This document shows positions 1-11,028 of a DNA stretch of 64,000 nucleotides, piece by piece; positions within the stretch are counted from its first letter, which is position 1; every line of letters starts with the position of its first letter. The notes under the pieces were generated by a model, which was not told the DNA's origin, searched no databases, and saw only the letters and a program-made list of their open reading frames with translations. Source of the stretch: Candidatus Methylomirabilota bacterium (lineage in GTDB: Bacteria; Methylomirabilota; Methylomirabilia; Methylomirabilales; Methylomirabilaceae); contig JACQQF010000054.1 of the NCBI GenBank assembly GCA_016207095.1, forward strand, positions 21,792 to 85,791. Reading direction: 5' to 3'. Both the position numbers and the translations under genes were made by a program.

Positions 1-144
1 CGTTGCCAACAAGCAGATTGGCCGCCCTGAGGGCTGTCTGATCCATTGCGCCTGAGGAGGGCACTCCGTATTTCTGACACCCGATCCTTCCCAGATCCTG
101 GACGGTGGTCAGTAATCCGGGCTTGACAACCTCAAGGGCATCCA
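1..144 (-). CDS. pxpC: 5-oxoprolinase subunit C (PxpC/KipA family), N-terminal part, runs off window
   Basis: Reverse-strand translation [48 protein letters not shown] is typical of KipA/PxpC N-termini; directly downstream of pxpB. Confidence 0.8.
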
Positions 145-150
145 TTGTCC

Positions 151-858
151 TTAGTGTCGTGCTTCGGTCGTTGCCTCTTGGGACTCTCGCTGCGGACTCT
201 GCACGAATCGTACCGTGTCTCCCGGAAGGATCGGTGTCGGGATCTGGCGTGATGGATCGAAGAGACAGAGAGAGGTGCGCCCGATGATTCGCCACCCGCC
301 CGGGCTCTCGAGGGGATACACGCCGGTCTGCGTCCCGGCGATTCCAATCGACCCGGCCGGTACCTTGAGGCGCGGCGTGTGAAGTCGAGGGACCGAGAGC
401 CGTTCCGATAACCCACCCAGGTAAGGAAATCCCCCGGTAAAACCCAGCATGTAGACATGGTAGAGCGGCTCAGTATGCAGACGGATCACCTCATCCTCTG
501 AGAGGCCCGTGTGGCGGGCAACGAACTCGAGGTCAGGCCCGCATTCGCCCCCGTAGACCGTGGGGATCTCCACCACACGTGATCCATGCTCCACCTGGTC
601 CAGTGTTAAGCAAAGAAGCGCGTCAATGTTCTCCTTCAGGGCACCCCGGCCGATCCTGAGTGGATCGTAGTAGATCGCCAATGATCGATAGGTGGGGACA
701 GCCTCTTGGACACCCGCAAGGCCGGCCCGCTCGACAGCCAAACAGAGGGCACGGACTTGCAGGTTCAACGCGACATCGATCCGGTCTCCCAGCTCCACGA
801 CCAGGCAACTCTCCCCGGCATCGATAAACCTAACCCCGATCCGAGAGTCACGTGACAC
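151..858 (-). CDS. pxpB: 5-oxoprolinase subunit B (KipI/PxpB family)
   Basis: ORF with [12 protein letters not shown]...[25 protein letters not shown]-like KipI signature. Confidence 0.9.
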   Translation of the reverse strand: MSRDSRIGVRFIDAGESCLVVELGDRIDVALNLQVRALCLAVERAGLAGVQEAVPTYRSLAIYYDPLRIGRGALKENIDALLCLTLDQVEHGSRVVEIPTVYGGECGPDLEFVARHTGLSEDEVIRLHTEPLYHVYMLGFTGGFPYLGGLSERLSVPRLHTPRLKVPAGSIGIAGTQTGVYPLESPGGWRIIGRTSLCLFDPSRQIPTPILPGDTVRFVQSPQRESQEATTEARH

Positions 859-912
859 CTAACGACCTCCGAAACGTCTTGCGCAGACCTCGGCGTTTTG
901 CGACGGTACCAG

Positions 913-1021
913 CCTAGTGCCGTTCCAACTTTTTCGGAGAGATACTGACGCTATGCAGAGGCCGATTAAGTTGCCCACACATCATGGTGTCGCGATCCCA
1001 AATAGTTGGAACGGCACTAGG
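913..1021. mobile_element. MITE-like element, copy 1
   Basis: Perfect terminal inverted repeats CCTAGTGCCGTTCCAACT ... AGTTGGAACGGCACTAGG; CTAG at both ends. Confidence 0.8.
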
Positions 1022-1041
1022 CTCTCATTGTCGGTTCGGGG

Positions 1042-1818
1042 CTAACCGACAATGAGTTCCCCCAGCGGGACGGCCGCGACCCCAGCCACGCCCATCCGCT
1101 CCCGCAGCCGGTTTGCGATTGCCGCCGCGCTTGGCGTGTCACCATGCAGACAAACGGTGTCCACCGCGATGGCGATGGTCTTCCCGGTAACGGCTCGCAC
1201 CTTCCCGTCCACCATCATCAACACCTGATCGGCTACCACGTCGGGATCGGTGAGGAGCGCCCCAGGCAGTCGTCGAGAGATCAGGCTCCCATCCTCGTTG
1301 TAGGCCCGATCTCCAAACCCTTCCCTCGCAACCTTCAGCCCAGCTTGCTGCCCGGCTCTTAAAAGCTCAGAGTCAGGAGGACCGACCAGGATCAATGTGG
1401 GATCAGCTTCGGCAACCGCCTGCGCGATCTCCTGCGACAGCGATCGGTCCTTCACGGCAGCGTTGTACAGAGCCCCATGAGGTTTGACGTGTTGCAGCCG
1501 AAGCCCCTCGGCGTGAGCAAAGGCGGCCAGCGCGCCGATCTGGTAGAGAAGATAGTCCCTGGTCTCCCCCGACGAAAGCTGCATCGGCCGCCGGCCGAAC
1601 CCGAGCAGGTCGGGGTAGCCGGGGTGCGCACCAATCCTCACGTCGTGGGCCTTTGCGAGCATGACCGTCCGCCGCATCACCCGCGGATCTCCCGCGTGCC
1701 ACCCGCACGCGATATTCGCGGAGGTGATATGCGGCATCAGGGCCTCGTCGTCGCCCATTGCCCAGGCGCCGTAGCTCTCACCCATATCACAATTCAGATC
1801 GATCTTCATCACGGTCAT
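1042..1818 (-). CDS. pxpA: 5-oxoprolinase subunit A (LamB/YcsF family)
   Basis: MKIDLNCDMGESYGAWAMGDDEALMPHITSANIACGWHAGDP signature. Confidence 0.93.
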   Translation of the reverse strand: MTVMKIDLNCDMGESYGAWAMGDDEALMPHITSANIACGWHAGDPRVMRRTVMLAKAHDVRIGAHPGYPDLLGFGRRPMQLSSGETRDYLLYQIGALAAFAHAEGLRLQHVKPHGALYNAAVKDRSLSQEIAQAVAEADPTLILVGPPDSELLRAGQQAGLKVAREGFGDRAYNEDGSLISRRLPGALLTDPDVVADQVLMMVDGKVRAVTGKTIAIAVDTVCLHGDTPSAAAIANRLRERMGVAGVAAVPLGELIVG

Positions 1819-2055
1819 GGCCTGCTGACTTGCTGATCTAGTTCTGCAACTACGACTCCACCAAATACAGGAGGGCAGGCGCGAGCATCACGATCCGAGC
1901 AACTCCCTGACACGAGACGTGTTGACATGGCGTGGATTTTACAATACTGTCGCACGTAGTCAAAAGATTTCGGAGGAAACAGACTCTTCGGAGCTTGCAA
2001 CCCTGTTGAACCCCTTTCAGCATCCTGCTGATGCCAATCGTATAAGGAGGCAGTC

Positions 2056-2469
2056 ATGGCTGACACGATCCGTCGCGTCGATTACTTCTACATTCTCACA
2101 CCGAACAGGCCCGGAGCGGCGGCGCGGGTGCTGAAGGCGCTCAAGGACGCCAGGATCAATCTGTTGGCCTTCTCCGGCTTTCCCAAGGGCCGACGCGCCC
2201 AGCTCGATTTCATTCCCGCCAACCCGGCCGCCTTGGTGAAGGCCGCCAAGAGAGCTGGGTGGAAACTCAGTGCGAAGAAGAGCGGGTTCCTCATCCAGGG
2301 CGCGGATCGACCTGGCGCCGTTGCCGATATCCTGGGCAAGCTGGCAGATGCGAAGATCAACGTGACCGCCGTCGATGCCGTGTGCGCCGGGGCAGATCGC
2401 TACGGCGCGATCCTCTGGGTCAAGCCGCCGGACCTCAAGCGCGCCGCCAAAGCCCTTGGCGCTACCTAG
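2056..2469 (+). CDS. ACT domain-containing protein
   Basis: Two ACT-like repeats (FYILTPNRPGAAARVLKALKDARINLLAFS; GFLIQGADRPGAVADILGKLADAKINVTAVDAV); stop codon lies inside the MITE end. Confidence 0.8.
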   Translation: MADTIRRVDYFYILTPNRPGAAARVLKALKDARINLLAFSGFPKGRRAQLDFIPANPAALVKAAKRAGWKLSAKKSGFLIQGADRPGAVADILGKLADAKINVTAVDAVCAGADRYGAILWVKPPDLKRAAKALGAT

Positions 2470-2573
2470 TGCCGTTCCAACTATTTGCGCCAAAATGGTG
2501 AGGCTAGGCAAAGCGATCGTTCTTAGCAGGACTGCTGTCGGCGATTAGCCGCAACAAGTTGGAACGGCACTAG
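2466..2573. mobile_element. MITE-like element, copy 2
   Basis: CTAGTGCCGTTCCAACT ... AGTTGGAACGGCACTAG inverted repeat ends. Confidence 0.8.
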
Positions 2574-2824
2574 CAGGATATCACAGTCCCGGATGGGATG
2601 GTCATTGGCATCCTTGCGTTCGTCGTTCGGAAGCTGGTCACTGGATAGGCGCCGGATGGTGGAGGGGGAAATAGAGAGGATGGCCTCACGGTGCTGATGG
2701 CCACAGTCGCTCGGGCTTAGGCTGGCAGGTTAGGGGGCGCCCCGAGATGATCTGTGAGGATTGACCGCCGGATACTACGGTCTGTCGACGCCTGTGTCGA
2801 TCGCAGGCGCTGTCATCGATCCGC

Positions 2825-3751
2825 CTATTGCATCTCCCCGGCGTAGATCTTCATGATCCTTGTGAGCAGATCGATCGCGTCCGATCGCCTGCGCTGGAAC
2901 GAGTTGCGGCCGATGATCGTCCCGAACCCTCCGCCATCGCGAATCGCTCGGATCTCCTCCAGCACGGCGTTATCGTCCGCCTTCGCAGCCCCGCCCGAAA
3001 AGATCACAATACGACGCCCGTCGAAGGCGCTCTGGACCACATGCCGGACGCGATCTGCCAAGGTCCCGATCGGGACCTTGGCCTTCTCGTACACCTTCTT
3101 GGCCTCTGGCAGTTCGATGTGAGCGCTGGGCAGCTTCACCTTGATGAGATGCGCGCCAAGCTGCGCGGCGATCTGCGCCGCGTAGGCCACGACATCGATT
3201 GCCGTCTCCCCCTCCTTGGTCAGGTCTGACCCGCGCGGATAGGACCAGCAGACTGCGACCAGCCCGGAGGCCTTGGCCTCCGCGGCGATCTCGCGAAACT
3301 GCTGGTACATCGCGGTGCAATTGGCGGACCCTGGATAGATCGTGAAGCCGACCGCGACACACCCAAGCCGCAGGGCGTCCTTGACGCTCCCGGTCACTGC
3401 CGAGAGCGGATCTTTCTCGTCATGCAACACATCGTGGTTGTTGAGCTTCAGGATCATTGGGATCCGGCCGGCGAAGTCCGCAGCGCCCGCTTCGATGAAG
3501 CCGAGCGGCGCGGCGTATCCGTTGCAACGAGCCTCGATCGCGAGCTCGAAGTGATAATGCGGGTGATACGCCGGCGGGTTGACCGCGAAGCTGCGCGCCG
3601 GGCCGTGTTCAAAGCCCTGATCCACCGGCAACATCACCAGACGGCCCGTGCCGGAGAGGTAGCCATGGTTCAGCAGGCGCGCCAGGTTCGTCAGGGTTCC
3701 CGGATTGTCGCTGCTGTACCAGCCAAGAATCTCACGGATACGTTTGTTCAT
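2825..3751 (-). CDS. fbaB: class I fructose-bisphosphate aldolase (DhnA/FbaB family)
   Basis: ORF with MLPVDQGFEHGPARSF, AVGFTIYPGS, IIFSGG-type motifs. Confidence 0.88.
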   Translation of the reverse strand: MNKRIREILGWYSSDNPGTLTNLARLLNHGYLSGTGRLVMLPVDQGFEHGPARSFAVNPPAYHPHYHFELAIEARCNGYAAPLGFIEAGAADFAGRIPMILKLNNHDVLHDEKDPLSAVTGSVKDALRLGCVAVGFTIYPGSANCTAMYQQFREIAAEAKASGLVAVCWSYPRGSDLTKEGETAIDVVAYAAQIAAQLGAHLIKVKLPSAHIELPEAKKVYEKAKVPIGTLADRVRHVVQSAFDGRRIVIFSGGAAKADDNAVLEEIRAIRDGGGFGTIIGRNSFQRRRSDAIDLLTRIMKIYAGEMQ

Positions 3752-3829
3752 GCTGGTCTCCCTCCTGTGATCTATGCCTCCGGGTAAGGTGAGTGCAATA
3801 GTAAACGCATTACACTATGTTGCATTGTC

Positions 3830-3935
3830 ATTGCGAGCGACCGACGGGAGCGCGGCCATCTCAGCCCTCCCGCTGCGAGATTGCTTGTATACCGGGGACT
3901 CCACTCGGCTGTCTGCGTCAGCCTCGCAATGACAC
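3830..3935. repeat. Interspersed repeat of the TCATTGCGAGCGA...CGCAATGACA type
   Basis: gtcattgcgagcgac ... cctcgcaatgac ends are inverted; related, interrupted copy at about 24913-25052. Confidence 0.5.
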
Positions 3936-3966
3936 CTCTTTCAATGGGCTTGCATTAGGTCATTCA

Positions 3967-4998
3967 CTAGCGCTGCCCCCGGTAGAACTCCTCGACAAGT
4001 GCGACGTCATCGGCGCTGCCGATGATCACCGGCACACGCTGGTGATACTCTGACGGCTGGATGTCCAGAATCCGCTCGGTCCCGGTGCTGGCTCGGCCAC
4101 CCGCCTGCTCCACGACATACCCCATCGGCGCCACCTCATAGAGAAGCCGGAGCTTTCCCGAGGCCTTCCTCCCCCCGCCCACCTCTCCCGGGTACATGAA
4201 GAGCCCGCCTTCGATCAGCGTGCGATGGATGTCCGCCACCATCGAGCCGACATAGCGGTGCGAGTAGGGACGGCCAGTGGCCTTGTCCGGTGCGCTCAGA
4301 TAATCGACAGCCCGCCGAGTCTGTTCCGACCACCGGTGATAGTTCCCCTGGTTCACACTGTAGATCTTGCCTCGCTGCGGGATCCTGATGGCCGGGTGAG
4401 ACAGCACATACTCGCCGATCGTCTGGTCCAATGTAAAGCCGTGCACCTCCCGGCCCGCAGAGTAGACAAAGACGGTGCTTGGGCCATACATGACATAGCC
4501 GGCCGCCACCTGCTCGTTGCCCTTCTGCAGGACATCCGTCGCCACGTGATCCCTTCCCTGTCCGCGCCGGCGCCGCACCGAAAAGATCGTCCCGACTGTG
4601 CCGTTGACGTCGATGTTCGACGAGCCATCGACAGGATCGATGCAGACCACGTAACTCCCGTCGAGGCAGTTGCGATCGAAGTGAAGCGGCTCCTCCATCT
4701 CCTCCGAGACCATCGTGCAGACGAGCCGCGTCTCCTTCATCGCATTCACTAACACCTCGTTCGACCAAAGGTCGAGATGTTTCATCTGCTCGCCCTGAAT
4801 ATTGACTTCCCCGGTGGTTCCCAACCTCCCAACAAGCGCCGCTTGGTTCACCTCGTGCGCGATGACCTTCGAGGTCAGCCCGATCTGCAAGAGCAGCGCT
4901 CTCAGTTCGCCATCCGGGAATTTCTGTCGGTCATCCAAGAGATGACGAGCAAGGGTGATGCCTTTATCGATCATCTGGCCTTCATTCCCTGTCGTCAT
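3967..4998 (-). CDS. fbp: class I fructose-1,6-bisphosphatase
   Basis: CIDPVDGSSNIDVNGTVGTIFSV motif. Confidence 0.95.
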   Translation of the reverse strand: MTTGNEGQMIDKGITLARHLLDDRQKFPDGELRALLLQIGLTSKVIAHEVNQAALVGRLGTTGEVNIQGEQMKHLDLWSNEVLVNAMKETRLVCTMVSEEMEEPLHFDRNCLDGSYVVCIDPVDGSSNIDVNGTVGTIFSVRRRRGQGRDHVATDVLQKGNEQVAAGYVMYGPSTVFVYSAGREVHGFTLDQTIGEYVLSHPAIRIPQRGKIYSVNQGNYHRWSEQTRRAVDYLSAPDKATGRPYSHRYVGSMVADIHRTLIEGGLFMYPGEVGGGRKASGKLRLLYEVAPMGYVVEQAGGRASTGTERILDIQPSEYHQRVPVIIGSADDVALVEEFYRGQR

Positions 4999-5729
4999 GT
5001 GTCAGCTCGGTGTCGCACCATAACCGCCTCCCTGTCTTGTACAAGAACGGTGTCAGCCATGCCGATGAAGAGGCCGGTGCCGACCACCCCGGGAATCGAA
5101 ACGATCGCTTGCTCGAACGCGGTCGGATCCTGGATCGGAGAGATTGCACAATCAAGGATCTGATTGCCGTTGTCGGTCACATAGGCGCGGCCGTTGACCA
5201 GACGCACCGCAGCCTGGCAGCCCACCTCGGTGAGGCGGCGCCGGCAGAGAGGCAAGCCAAACGGCACCACCTCCACAGGCAGGATGCGGCGGCTCCCCAA
5301 GACCGGTACGAGCTTCTCAACTCCGACCAGGATCACGAAGCGTCGTGACGACGCGGCCACGATCTTCTCGCGCACCATCGCACCGCCGTACCCCTTGATC
5401 AGGTCAAGCCGGGGATCGACCTCATCGGCACCGTCGAACGTCACGTCGATCTGCCCGACCTCATCCAGTGTCGCCAACGGGATGCCGAGCTGCGTTGCGA
5501 GGCCAGCCGTCACCTGCGAGGTCGGAACCCCCCGCACGCGCAAACCGCCCTTGACCGCCGATCCGAGGGCGTGGATAAAGGCGGTTGCCGCGCGCCCAGT
5601 GCCCATCCCGACCACATCGCCATCCTTGACGAGCTCGATGGCCCGTGTAGCGATAGACGCGTGCTGCTCCTGCGCACCAGATCGACCGCGGCGCCCTGCC
5701 TGATTCTGTGCACCAGGTTCCCGGCCCAT
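4995..5729 (-). CDS. rpiA: ribose-5-phosphate isomerase A
   Basis: VGMGTGRAATAFI, DGADEVDPRLDLIKGYGGAMVREKI motifs; overlaps fbp. Confidence 0.93.
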   Translation of the reverse strand: MGREPGAQNQAGRRGRSGAQEQHASIATRAIELVKDGDVVGMGTGRAATAFIHALGSAVKGGLRVRGVPTSQVTAGLATQLGIPLATLDEVGQIDVTFDGADEVDPRLDLIKGYGGAMVREKIVAASSRRFVILVGVEKLVPVLGSRRILPVEVVPFGLPLCRRRLTEVGCQAAVRLVNGRAYVTDNGNQILDCAISPIQDPTAFEQAIVSIPGVVGTGLFIGMADTVLVQDREAVMVRHRADT

Positions 5730-6016
5730 CCAGCTCTCCCTTCCCTCCCCACTATCTGGACGCCCCGGTTGAACGAAGAGTCTTGAACAGCATGCGACTC
5801 AATCGTCAACGGAGCACACGGTACGGCGAGGTTACGCCTGCTTATACTATGTCCTGTGAGAGGATGTCAAGAGCGGGACGGAACCCTCCGAACGTAGCCC
5901 AGCTCCCTGGTCAGGTCAAGAGCGCGCTTGACCTTTTACTGATTGTGTGATAGCGAGAGGTCAATCGAACGGAAGTTGGCTTCCCCTCACCGAGACGGAG
6001 GCACGGATCTACTGAC

Positions 6017-7174
6017 ATGGGAATCGATAGGGGCGTCGCCTTACCGGCCGATCGGGTTCCCCCTACCCACCGCGCGTGGGTAGAGGTCAATCTCGCGGCG
6101 ATCAGAAACAACGTGCAGGCGATCCGACGACTGCTCGCGCCATCGACCCAGCTCATGTCAGTCGTGAAGGCCGACGGATACGGTCATGGTGCAGTGGCGG
6201 TCGCTCGGACCGCGCTGTCGGCCGGCGCCTCGTGGCTGGCGGTGGCCACGGTGGACGAGGGGATCCACTTGAGAAGGGCGGGGATCGAGGCGCCCATCCT
6301 GCTCTTCGGTCCGGCGATCTCGAAGGAAGAGGTCGAGGCTGTCGTGGAGCATCGCCTGCAGCCGACGGTCTGCAGCCTCGATCAGGCGCGCCGGTTTTCG
6401 GAGGCGGGTTTGGGGACGATCCGGATTCACCTGAAGGTCGATACCGGGATGTCCCGCCTGGGGGTCGCCTGGCAGGAGGGTCAGGATCTCGTCAGCGCCC
6501 TCAAGGCGTTGCCCAATGTCACGGTCGCCAGTGTATACAGCCATCTCGCCACGGCTGATGCGCCGGATAGCGGCACGGCGGCCGAGCAGCGTCGGCGCCT
6601 CTCCCATCTGCTGGACGTGTTAGACGCACAGGGGGCCCGACCGTCTCTGGTGCATCTGGCCAATTCAGCGGCAACCCTGGCAATCCCCCAAACCCACTTC
6701 GACCTGGTCCGAATCGGACTGGCCCAGTACGGCATCTATCCAGCCTCCCACCTCCGCCCGATCGTGCCCCTTCAGCCCGCCCTGTCTGTCAAGGCAAGAA
6801 TCGTGTTCATCAAGACGGTCCCGGCCGGAACCGGTGTCAGTTACGGCCACACCTTTCAAACCGGGCGCCCGACCCGGCTGGCCACAGTGGCCATCGGCTA
6901 TGGAGACGGCGTTTCCCGGGCCCTCTCAAATCGGATCGAGCTACTGCTCCGGGGCCGACGGGTTCGGCAGGTGGGAACCATCACGATGGATCAGTGCCTC
7001 ATCGACGTCACCGAGGCGCCGGAAGCCAGCGAGGGAGATACCACGACGCTGCTTGGCCAGGACGGGACGGAGCACGTCCAGGCTGGTGACTGGGCCGAGC
7101 GTCTCGGGACCATTCCCTATGAGATCCTTACTGCCCTCTCGGCCCGATTGCCCCGGATCTTTCGTCAGGGCTAA
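6017..7174 (+). CDS. alr: alanine racemase
   Basis: VVKADGYGHGAV PLP-lysine motif, GTITMDQCLIDVT C-terminal motif. Confidence 0.96.
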   Translation: MGIDRGVALPADRVPPTHRAWVEVNLAAIRNNVQAIRRLLAPSTQLMSVVKADGYGHGAVAVARTALSAGASWLAVATVDEGIHLRRAGIEAPILLFGPAISKEEVEAVVEHRLQPTVCSLDQARRFSEAGLGTIRIHLKVDTGMSRLGVAWQEGQDLVSALKALPNVTVASVYSHLATADAPDSGTAAEQRRRLSHLLDVLDAQGARPSLVHLANSAATLAIPQTHFDLVRIGLAQYGIYPASHLRPIVPLQPALSVKARIVFIKTVPAGTGVSYGHTFQTGRPTRLATVAIGYGDGVSRALSNRIELLLRGRRVRQVGTITMDQCLIDVTEAPEASEGDTTTLLGQDGTEHVQAGDWAERLGTIPYEILTALSARLPRIFRQG

Positions 7175-7332
7175 TCCCGACCGGTTCGGCAGTTTCAGGT
7201 TGACTGAGTCGAGAAATCCTGCTACACAATCGAGCGGCGCGCCGGTGCGCTGAACCCAGAGCGGCGCGAGGGCATGTAGACAGCGGTCACGCGATGTGGT
7301 ATAGTGACGTGTTGTTTCCGCTTAGAGGCCGG

Positions 7333-7422
<90 letters not shown>

Positions 7423-7451
7423 TCAATGCAGCCTCTGACCCCAATGTGTAG

Positions 7452-8753
7452 ATGAAAGTAGATATCGAAGAGATCAACAGCACCAAACGCACGCTTCGGA
7501 TTGAACTGCCACCCCAGAGCCTCCTGGACAAGCTGGAGGCCGCCTACCGCCATCTTGCCAAAGAGGTCCGCCTCCCGGGTTTCCGCCCCGGGAAGGTCCC
7601 GCGGGACGTGCTCCGCCTTCGGTTCAAGGAGAGAGCCAAAGAGGACGCCCTTCGGGAACTGATCCCCGAGAGCTACACCCGGGCGCTCAAGGATGCCAAC
7701 CTCGATCCGGTAAGTGAGCCCAGGGTGGATGAAGTGGTTTGTGAGGAAGGGCAGCCCCTACGGTACCGGGCAAGTTTCGAGGTCAGGCCGACCTTGAAAC
7801 TGTCTGGACATACGGGGATTGAGGTCTACAAGGAGAACATCGAGGTTGCAGAGTCGGAGGTGGATAAGGCACTGGAGTACCTTCGCGAGCAGGCGGCGGA
7901 GTATGTGCCGATGGATGGCTGGCCGGCCCTGCGAGAGGACCTCGTGGTGGTGGACTACGAGGCCCTCCTCGGCAGTAAACCCCTCAAAGGGGTGAGCGGG
8001 CAGAACGTGTCGATCCTCCTCGGTGCCCATCAGTTCATCCCCGAGTTCGAGGACCAACTTCACGGCCTGAAAAAAGGAGAGGTGAAGGAGTTCCCCATCG
8101 AGTTCCCCGCCGACCATGCCCGACGAGAGCTGGCGGGAAAGCGGCCCCTCTTCAGGGTGATGGTCAAAGAGGTGAAGAAGAAGCGGGTACCGGCTCTGGA
8201 CAATGACTTCGCCAGATCGGCGGGTGAGTGCGAGACGGTCCCCAGTTTGAGAGAGAAGGTCAAGAAGGATCTGCTGGCCCACAAGGAGCGGGAACAGGCA
8301 GGCCGCCTGAAAGAACAGATCCTTGATAAGTTGCTTGCCGTGCATCCCTTCGATGCGCCGGAGTCGCTGGTGAGCGCGGAGACCGAGGATATGCTCGAAA
8401 ACCTGAGGCGCAGCCTGGCCGGCCGCGGTCTGACGGCCACTCAGCTAGAGGAAGAGATGGCTCGCGGGCATGCCAAGGCGACAGATCTCGCCAGAAAACG
8501 GGTACGGAGCTCTCTCGTGTTGGAAGCGGTGGCGGAGCAAGAGCAGCTCGTGGTGTCAGAGGAGGAAGTAAACCAGGAGGTCCGTTCCCTCGCCACTGCC
8601 TTCAATCAGGAGCCCACGGCCTTCAGCGAGATGATGCGGCGGGAGGGACGCCTCGAGGGAATGCGCCGGCGGCTGCTGGAGCGGAAGGCTCTCGATTTCC
8701 TGTACCAACGGGCAAATGTGGGGGAGGGGGTCAATCTCGTGACCCTCGCCTGA
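7452..8753 (+). CDS. tig: trigger factor
   Basis: [18 protein letters not shown] and trigger-factor domain organisation; upstream of clpP-clpX. Confidence 0.95.
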   Translation: MKVDIEEINSTKRTLRIELPPQSLLDKLEAAYRHLAKEVRLPGFRPGKVPRDVLRLRFKERAKEDALRELIPESYTRALKDANLDPVSEPRVDEVVCEEGQPLRYRASFEVRPTLKLSGHTGIEVYKENIEVAESEVDKALEYLREQAAEYVPMDGWPALREDLVVVDYEALLGSKPLKGVSGQNVSILLGAHQFIPEFEDQLHGLKKGEVKEFPIEFPADHARRELAGKRPLFRVMVKEVKKKRVPALDNDFARSAGECETVPSLREKVKKDLLAHKEREQAGRLKEQILDKLLAVHPFDAPESLVSAETEDMLENLRRSLAGRGLTATQLEEEMARGHAKATDLARKRVRSSLVLEAVAEQEQLVVSEEEVNQEVRSLATAFNQEPTAFSEMMRREGRLEGMRRRLLERKALDFLYQRANVGEGVNLVTLA

Positions 8754-8772
8754 CCGCGGAGGGAGTACGCGC

Positions 8773-9402
8773 ATGTTCCTCGTTCCAATGGTGGTCGAGC
8801 AAACCAGTCGGGGTGAGCGGGCTTACGACATCTTCTCCCGCCTCCTGAAGGACCGAATCCTTTTCATTGGCACACCGATCGACGACGCCTATTCCAACCT
8901 GGTGATCGCCCAGCTCCTGTTCCTGGAGGCGGAAGACCCTGACAAGGATATCCATCTGTACATCAACTCACCGGGCGGATCGGTGACCGCCTCCCTGGCC
9001 ATCTACGACACGATGCAGTATATCAAGCCGGCCATGGAGACGATCTGCATGGGCCAGGCGGCCAGCGGCGCCGCGCTCCTCTTGGCGGCCGGCGCCAAGG
9101 GAAAGCGGTTCGCGTTGCCTCACGCCAGGATCATGATCCACCAACCCTATGGCGGCACCCAGGGCCAGGCAAGCGATATCCAGATCCAGGCGAAGGAGAT
9201 CCTCCGGATGCGCCAGGAGCTCGACCGGATCCTCGCCTCCCATACCGGCCAGCCGCTCGAACGAGTCGAGAAGGACAGCGACCGCGACTTCTTCATGTCG
9301 CCCGAAGAGGCCAAGGTGTACGGCCTCATCGACGAAGTGATCCACTCTCGCGTCGTCCTGGCGAAATCGGCGGCCGACGTCGCCGCGTTGCAGACTGCTT
9401 GA
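8773..9402 (+). CDS. clpP: ATP-dependent Clp protease proteolytic subunit
   Basis: [43 protein letters not shown] motifs. Confidence 0.97.
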   Translation: MFLVPMVVEQTSRGERAYDIFSRLLKDRILFIGTPIDDAYSNLVIAQLLFLEAEDPDKDIHLYINSPGGSVTASLAIYDTMQYIKPAMETICMGQAASGAALLLAAGAKGKRFALPHARIMIHQPYGGTQGQASDIQIQAKEILRMRQELDRILASHTGQPLERVEKDSDRDFFMSPEEAKVYGLIDEVIHSRVVLAKSAADVAALQTA

Positions 9403-9573
9403 TCACGAGGCGCCCCGGTGTGTCGAGCTCTCTCGTTCGACCAAAACGCGAATCCAGCCGCCACGGTGATCCTCATACCCATCATTGCGATCATCCCGGA
9501 TAGAAACAGTTGGAACGGCGCTCGCTGCGCCCTTCATTTCACGCTGCCGTAGCGGCACTCGGAGGAGGAGTCG

Positions 9574-10821
9574 ATGGCCAAGGCGGTAAAAGGGGGCGGA
9601 AAGCTCACCTGTTCCTTCTGTGGAAAGAACCAGGACGACGTTCGGAAGCTGATCGCCGGTCCCACGGTGTACATCTGCGACGAGTGCATCGAGCTCTGTA
9701 ACGACATCATCGCGGAGGAGTGGGAAGAGGAAAAGAGCAAAGGTTTCGGCGACCTCCCGAAACCGGCCGAGATCAAGTCGATCCTGGACCAGCACGTCAT
9801 CGGACAGGAGCGGGCCAAGAAGAGCTTGGCGGTGGCCGTGCACAATCACTATAAGCGCGTGAACGCCCGGATGAGCTTCGATGAGGTGGAGCTGACCAAG
9901 TCGAACATCCTGCTCATCGGTCCTACGGGATGCGGGAAGACCCTGCTGGCCCAAACGCTCGCGAAGATCCTGGATGTGCCGTTCACCATCGCCGATGCCA
10001 CCACCCTCACCGAGGCAGGATACGTCGGCGAGGATGTAGAGAACATCATCCTCCGTCTGTTGCAGGTCGCGGATTACGATGTGGAGCGGGCCGAACGCGG
10101 GATCATCTACATCGACGAGATCGACAAGATCGCCCGCAAGTCCGAAAACCCGTCCATCACGCGGGATGTCTCAGGGGAGGGGGTTCAACAAGCCCTCCTC
10201 AAGATCCTGGAAGGAACCGTGGCCAATGTTCCGCCACAAGGGGGCCGAAAGCATCCGCAGCAGGAATATCTTCAGGTTGACACCACCAACATCTTGTTCA
10301 TCTGCGGCGGGGCCTTCGTCGGCCTGGAGAAGATGATCGAGCACCGGATCGGGCAGAAGTCGATGGGGTTCGGCGCCCAGATCCAAGGGAAGCGAGGAAG
10401 GCGGATCAACGAGCTGCTGGCCGAAGTTCAACCGGAGGATCTCCTCCGCTACGGCCTGATCCCGGAGCTCGTGGGAAGGCTGCCGGTGGCGGCGGTCCTT
10501 CACGAACTGGATGAGAAGGCGCTGGTGCGGATCCTGGTGGAACCGAAGAATGCCCTGCTACGACAGTACCAGAAATTCTTCGACTTCGATCATGTGAAAT
10601 TGACCTTTACCGATGATGCCATCAATGCGGTGGCGCAGGAGGCCGCAAAGAGAGAAACCGGCGCCCGCGGCCTCCGTGCCATATTGGAAGAGATCATGCT
10701 TGATATCATGTATGAGGTCCCCTCGCAATCCGGAATCGCTGAATGCATCGTCAATCGTGAGGCGGTGATCGACCGGAAGGCACCGATCATGCTCTACAAG
10801 AAGAAGGCTGAATCCGCATAG
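9574..10821 (+). CDS. clpX: ATP-dependent Clp protease ATP-binding subunit ClpX
   Basis: Zn-finger [30 protein letters not shown]; Walker A GPTGCGKT; ClpX signature. Confidence 0.98.
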   Translation: MAKAVKGGGKLTCSFCGKNQDDVRKLIAGPTVYICDECIELCNDIIAEEWEEEKSKGFGDLPKPAEIKSILDQHVIGQERAKKSLAVAVHNHYKRVNARMSFDEVELTKSNILLIGPTGCGKTLLAQTLAKILDVPFTIADATTLTEAGYVGEDVENIILRLLQVADYDVERAERGIIYIDEIDKIARKSENPSITRDVSGEGVQQALLKILEGTVANVPPQGGRKHPQQEYLQVDTTNILFICGGAFVGLEKMIEHRIGQKSMGFGAQIQGKRGRRINELLAEVQPEDLLRYGLIPELVGRLPVAAVLHELDEKALVRILVEPKNALLRQYQKFFDFDHVKLTFTDDAINAVAQEAAKRETGARGLRAILEEIMLDIMYEVPSQSGIAECIVNREAVIDRKAPIMLYKKKAESA

Positions 10822-10895
10822 CGCGCCGCAGTCTCCCCAGCGTGCTGGGGAGTCAAGGCGCGCGAATCCAGAAAGACTAGGTTCCACTCGGATCG

Positions 10896-10924
10896 AAGAA
10901 CCCCTCTGTTAGGTTGGGGTTCTT
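10896..10924 (+). terminator. Putative terminator hairpin downstream of clpX
   Basis: AAGAACCCC-tctgttaggtt-GGGGTTCTT inverted repeat; no strong T tract. Confidence 0.45.
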
Positions 10925-11028
10925 CAATCCGCCTGATCGCATCCCCATTGCGAGCAACTAAATAGGCCGAAGCCCCGAGCCCTTCGGCTCCGCTCAGGAT
11001 ACACTCCGCGAAGGGGTGGCAATCCCAC

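Noticed and set aside
9500-9525. Full MITE between clpP and clpX
   Set aside because: Only 12 bp (AGTTGGAACGGC) match the right end and no left end is present; could be chance or a remnant
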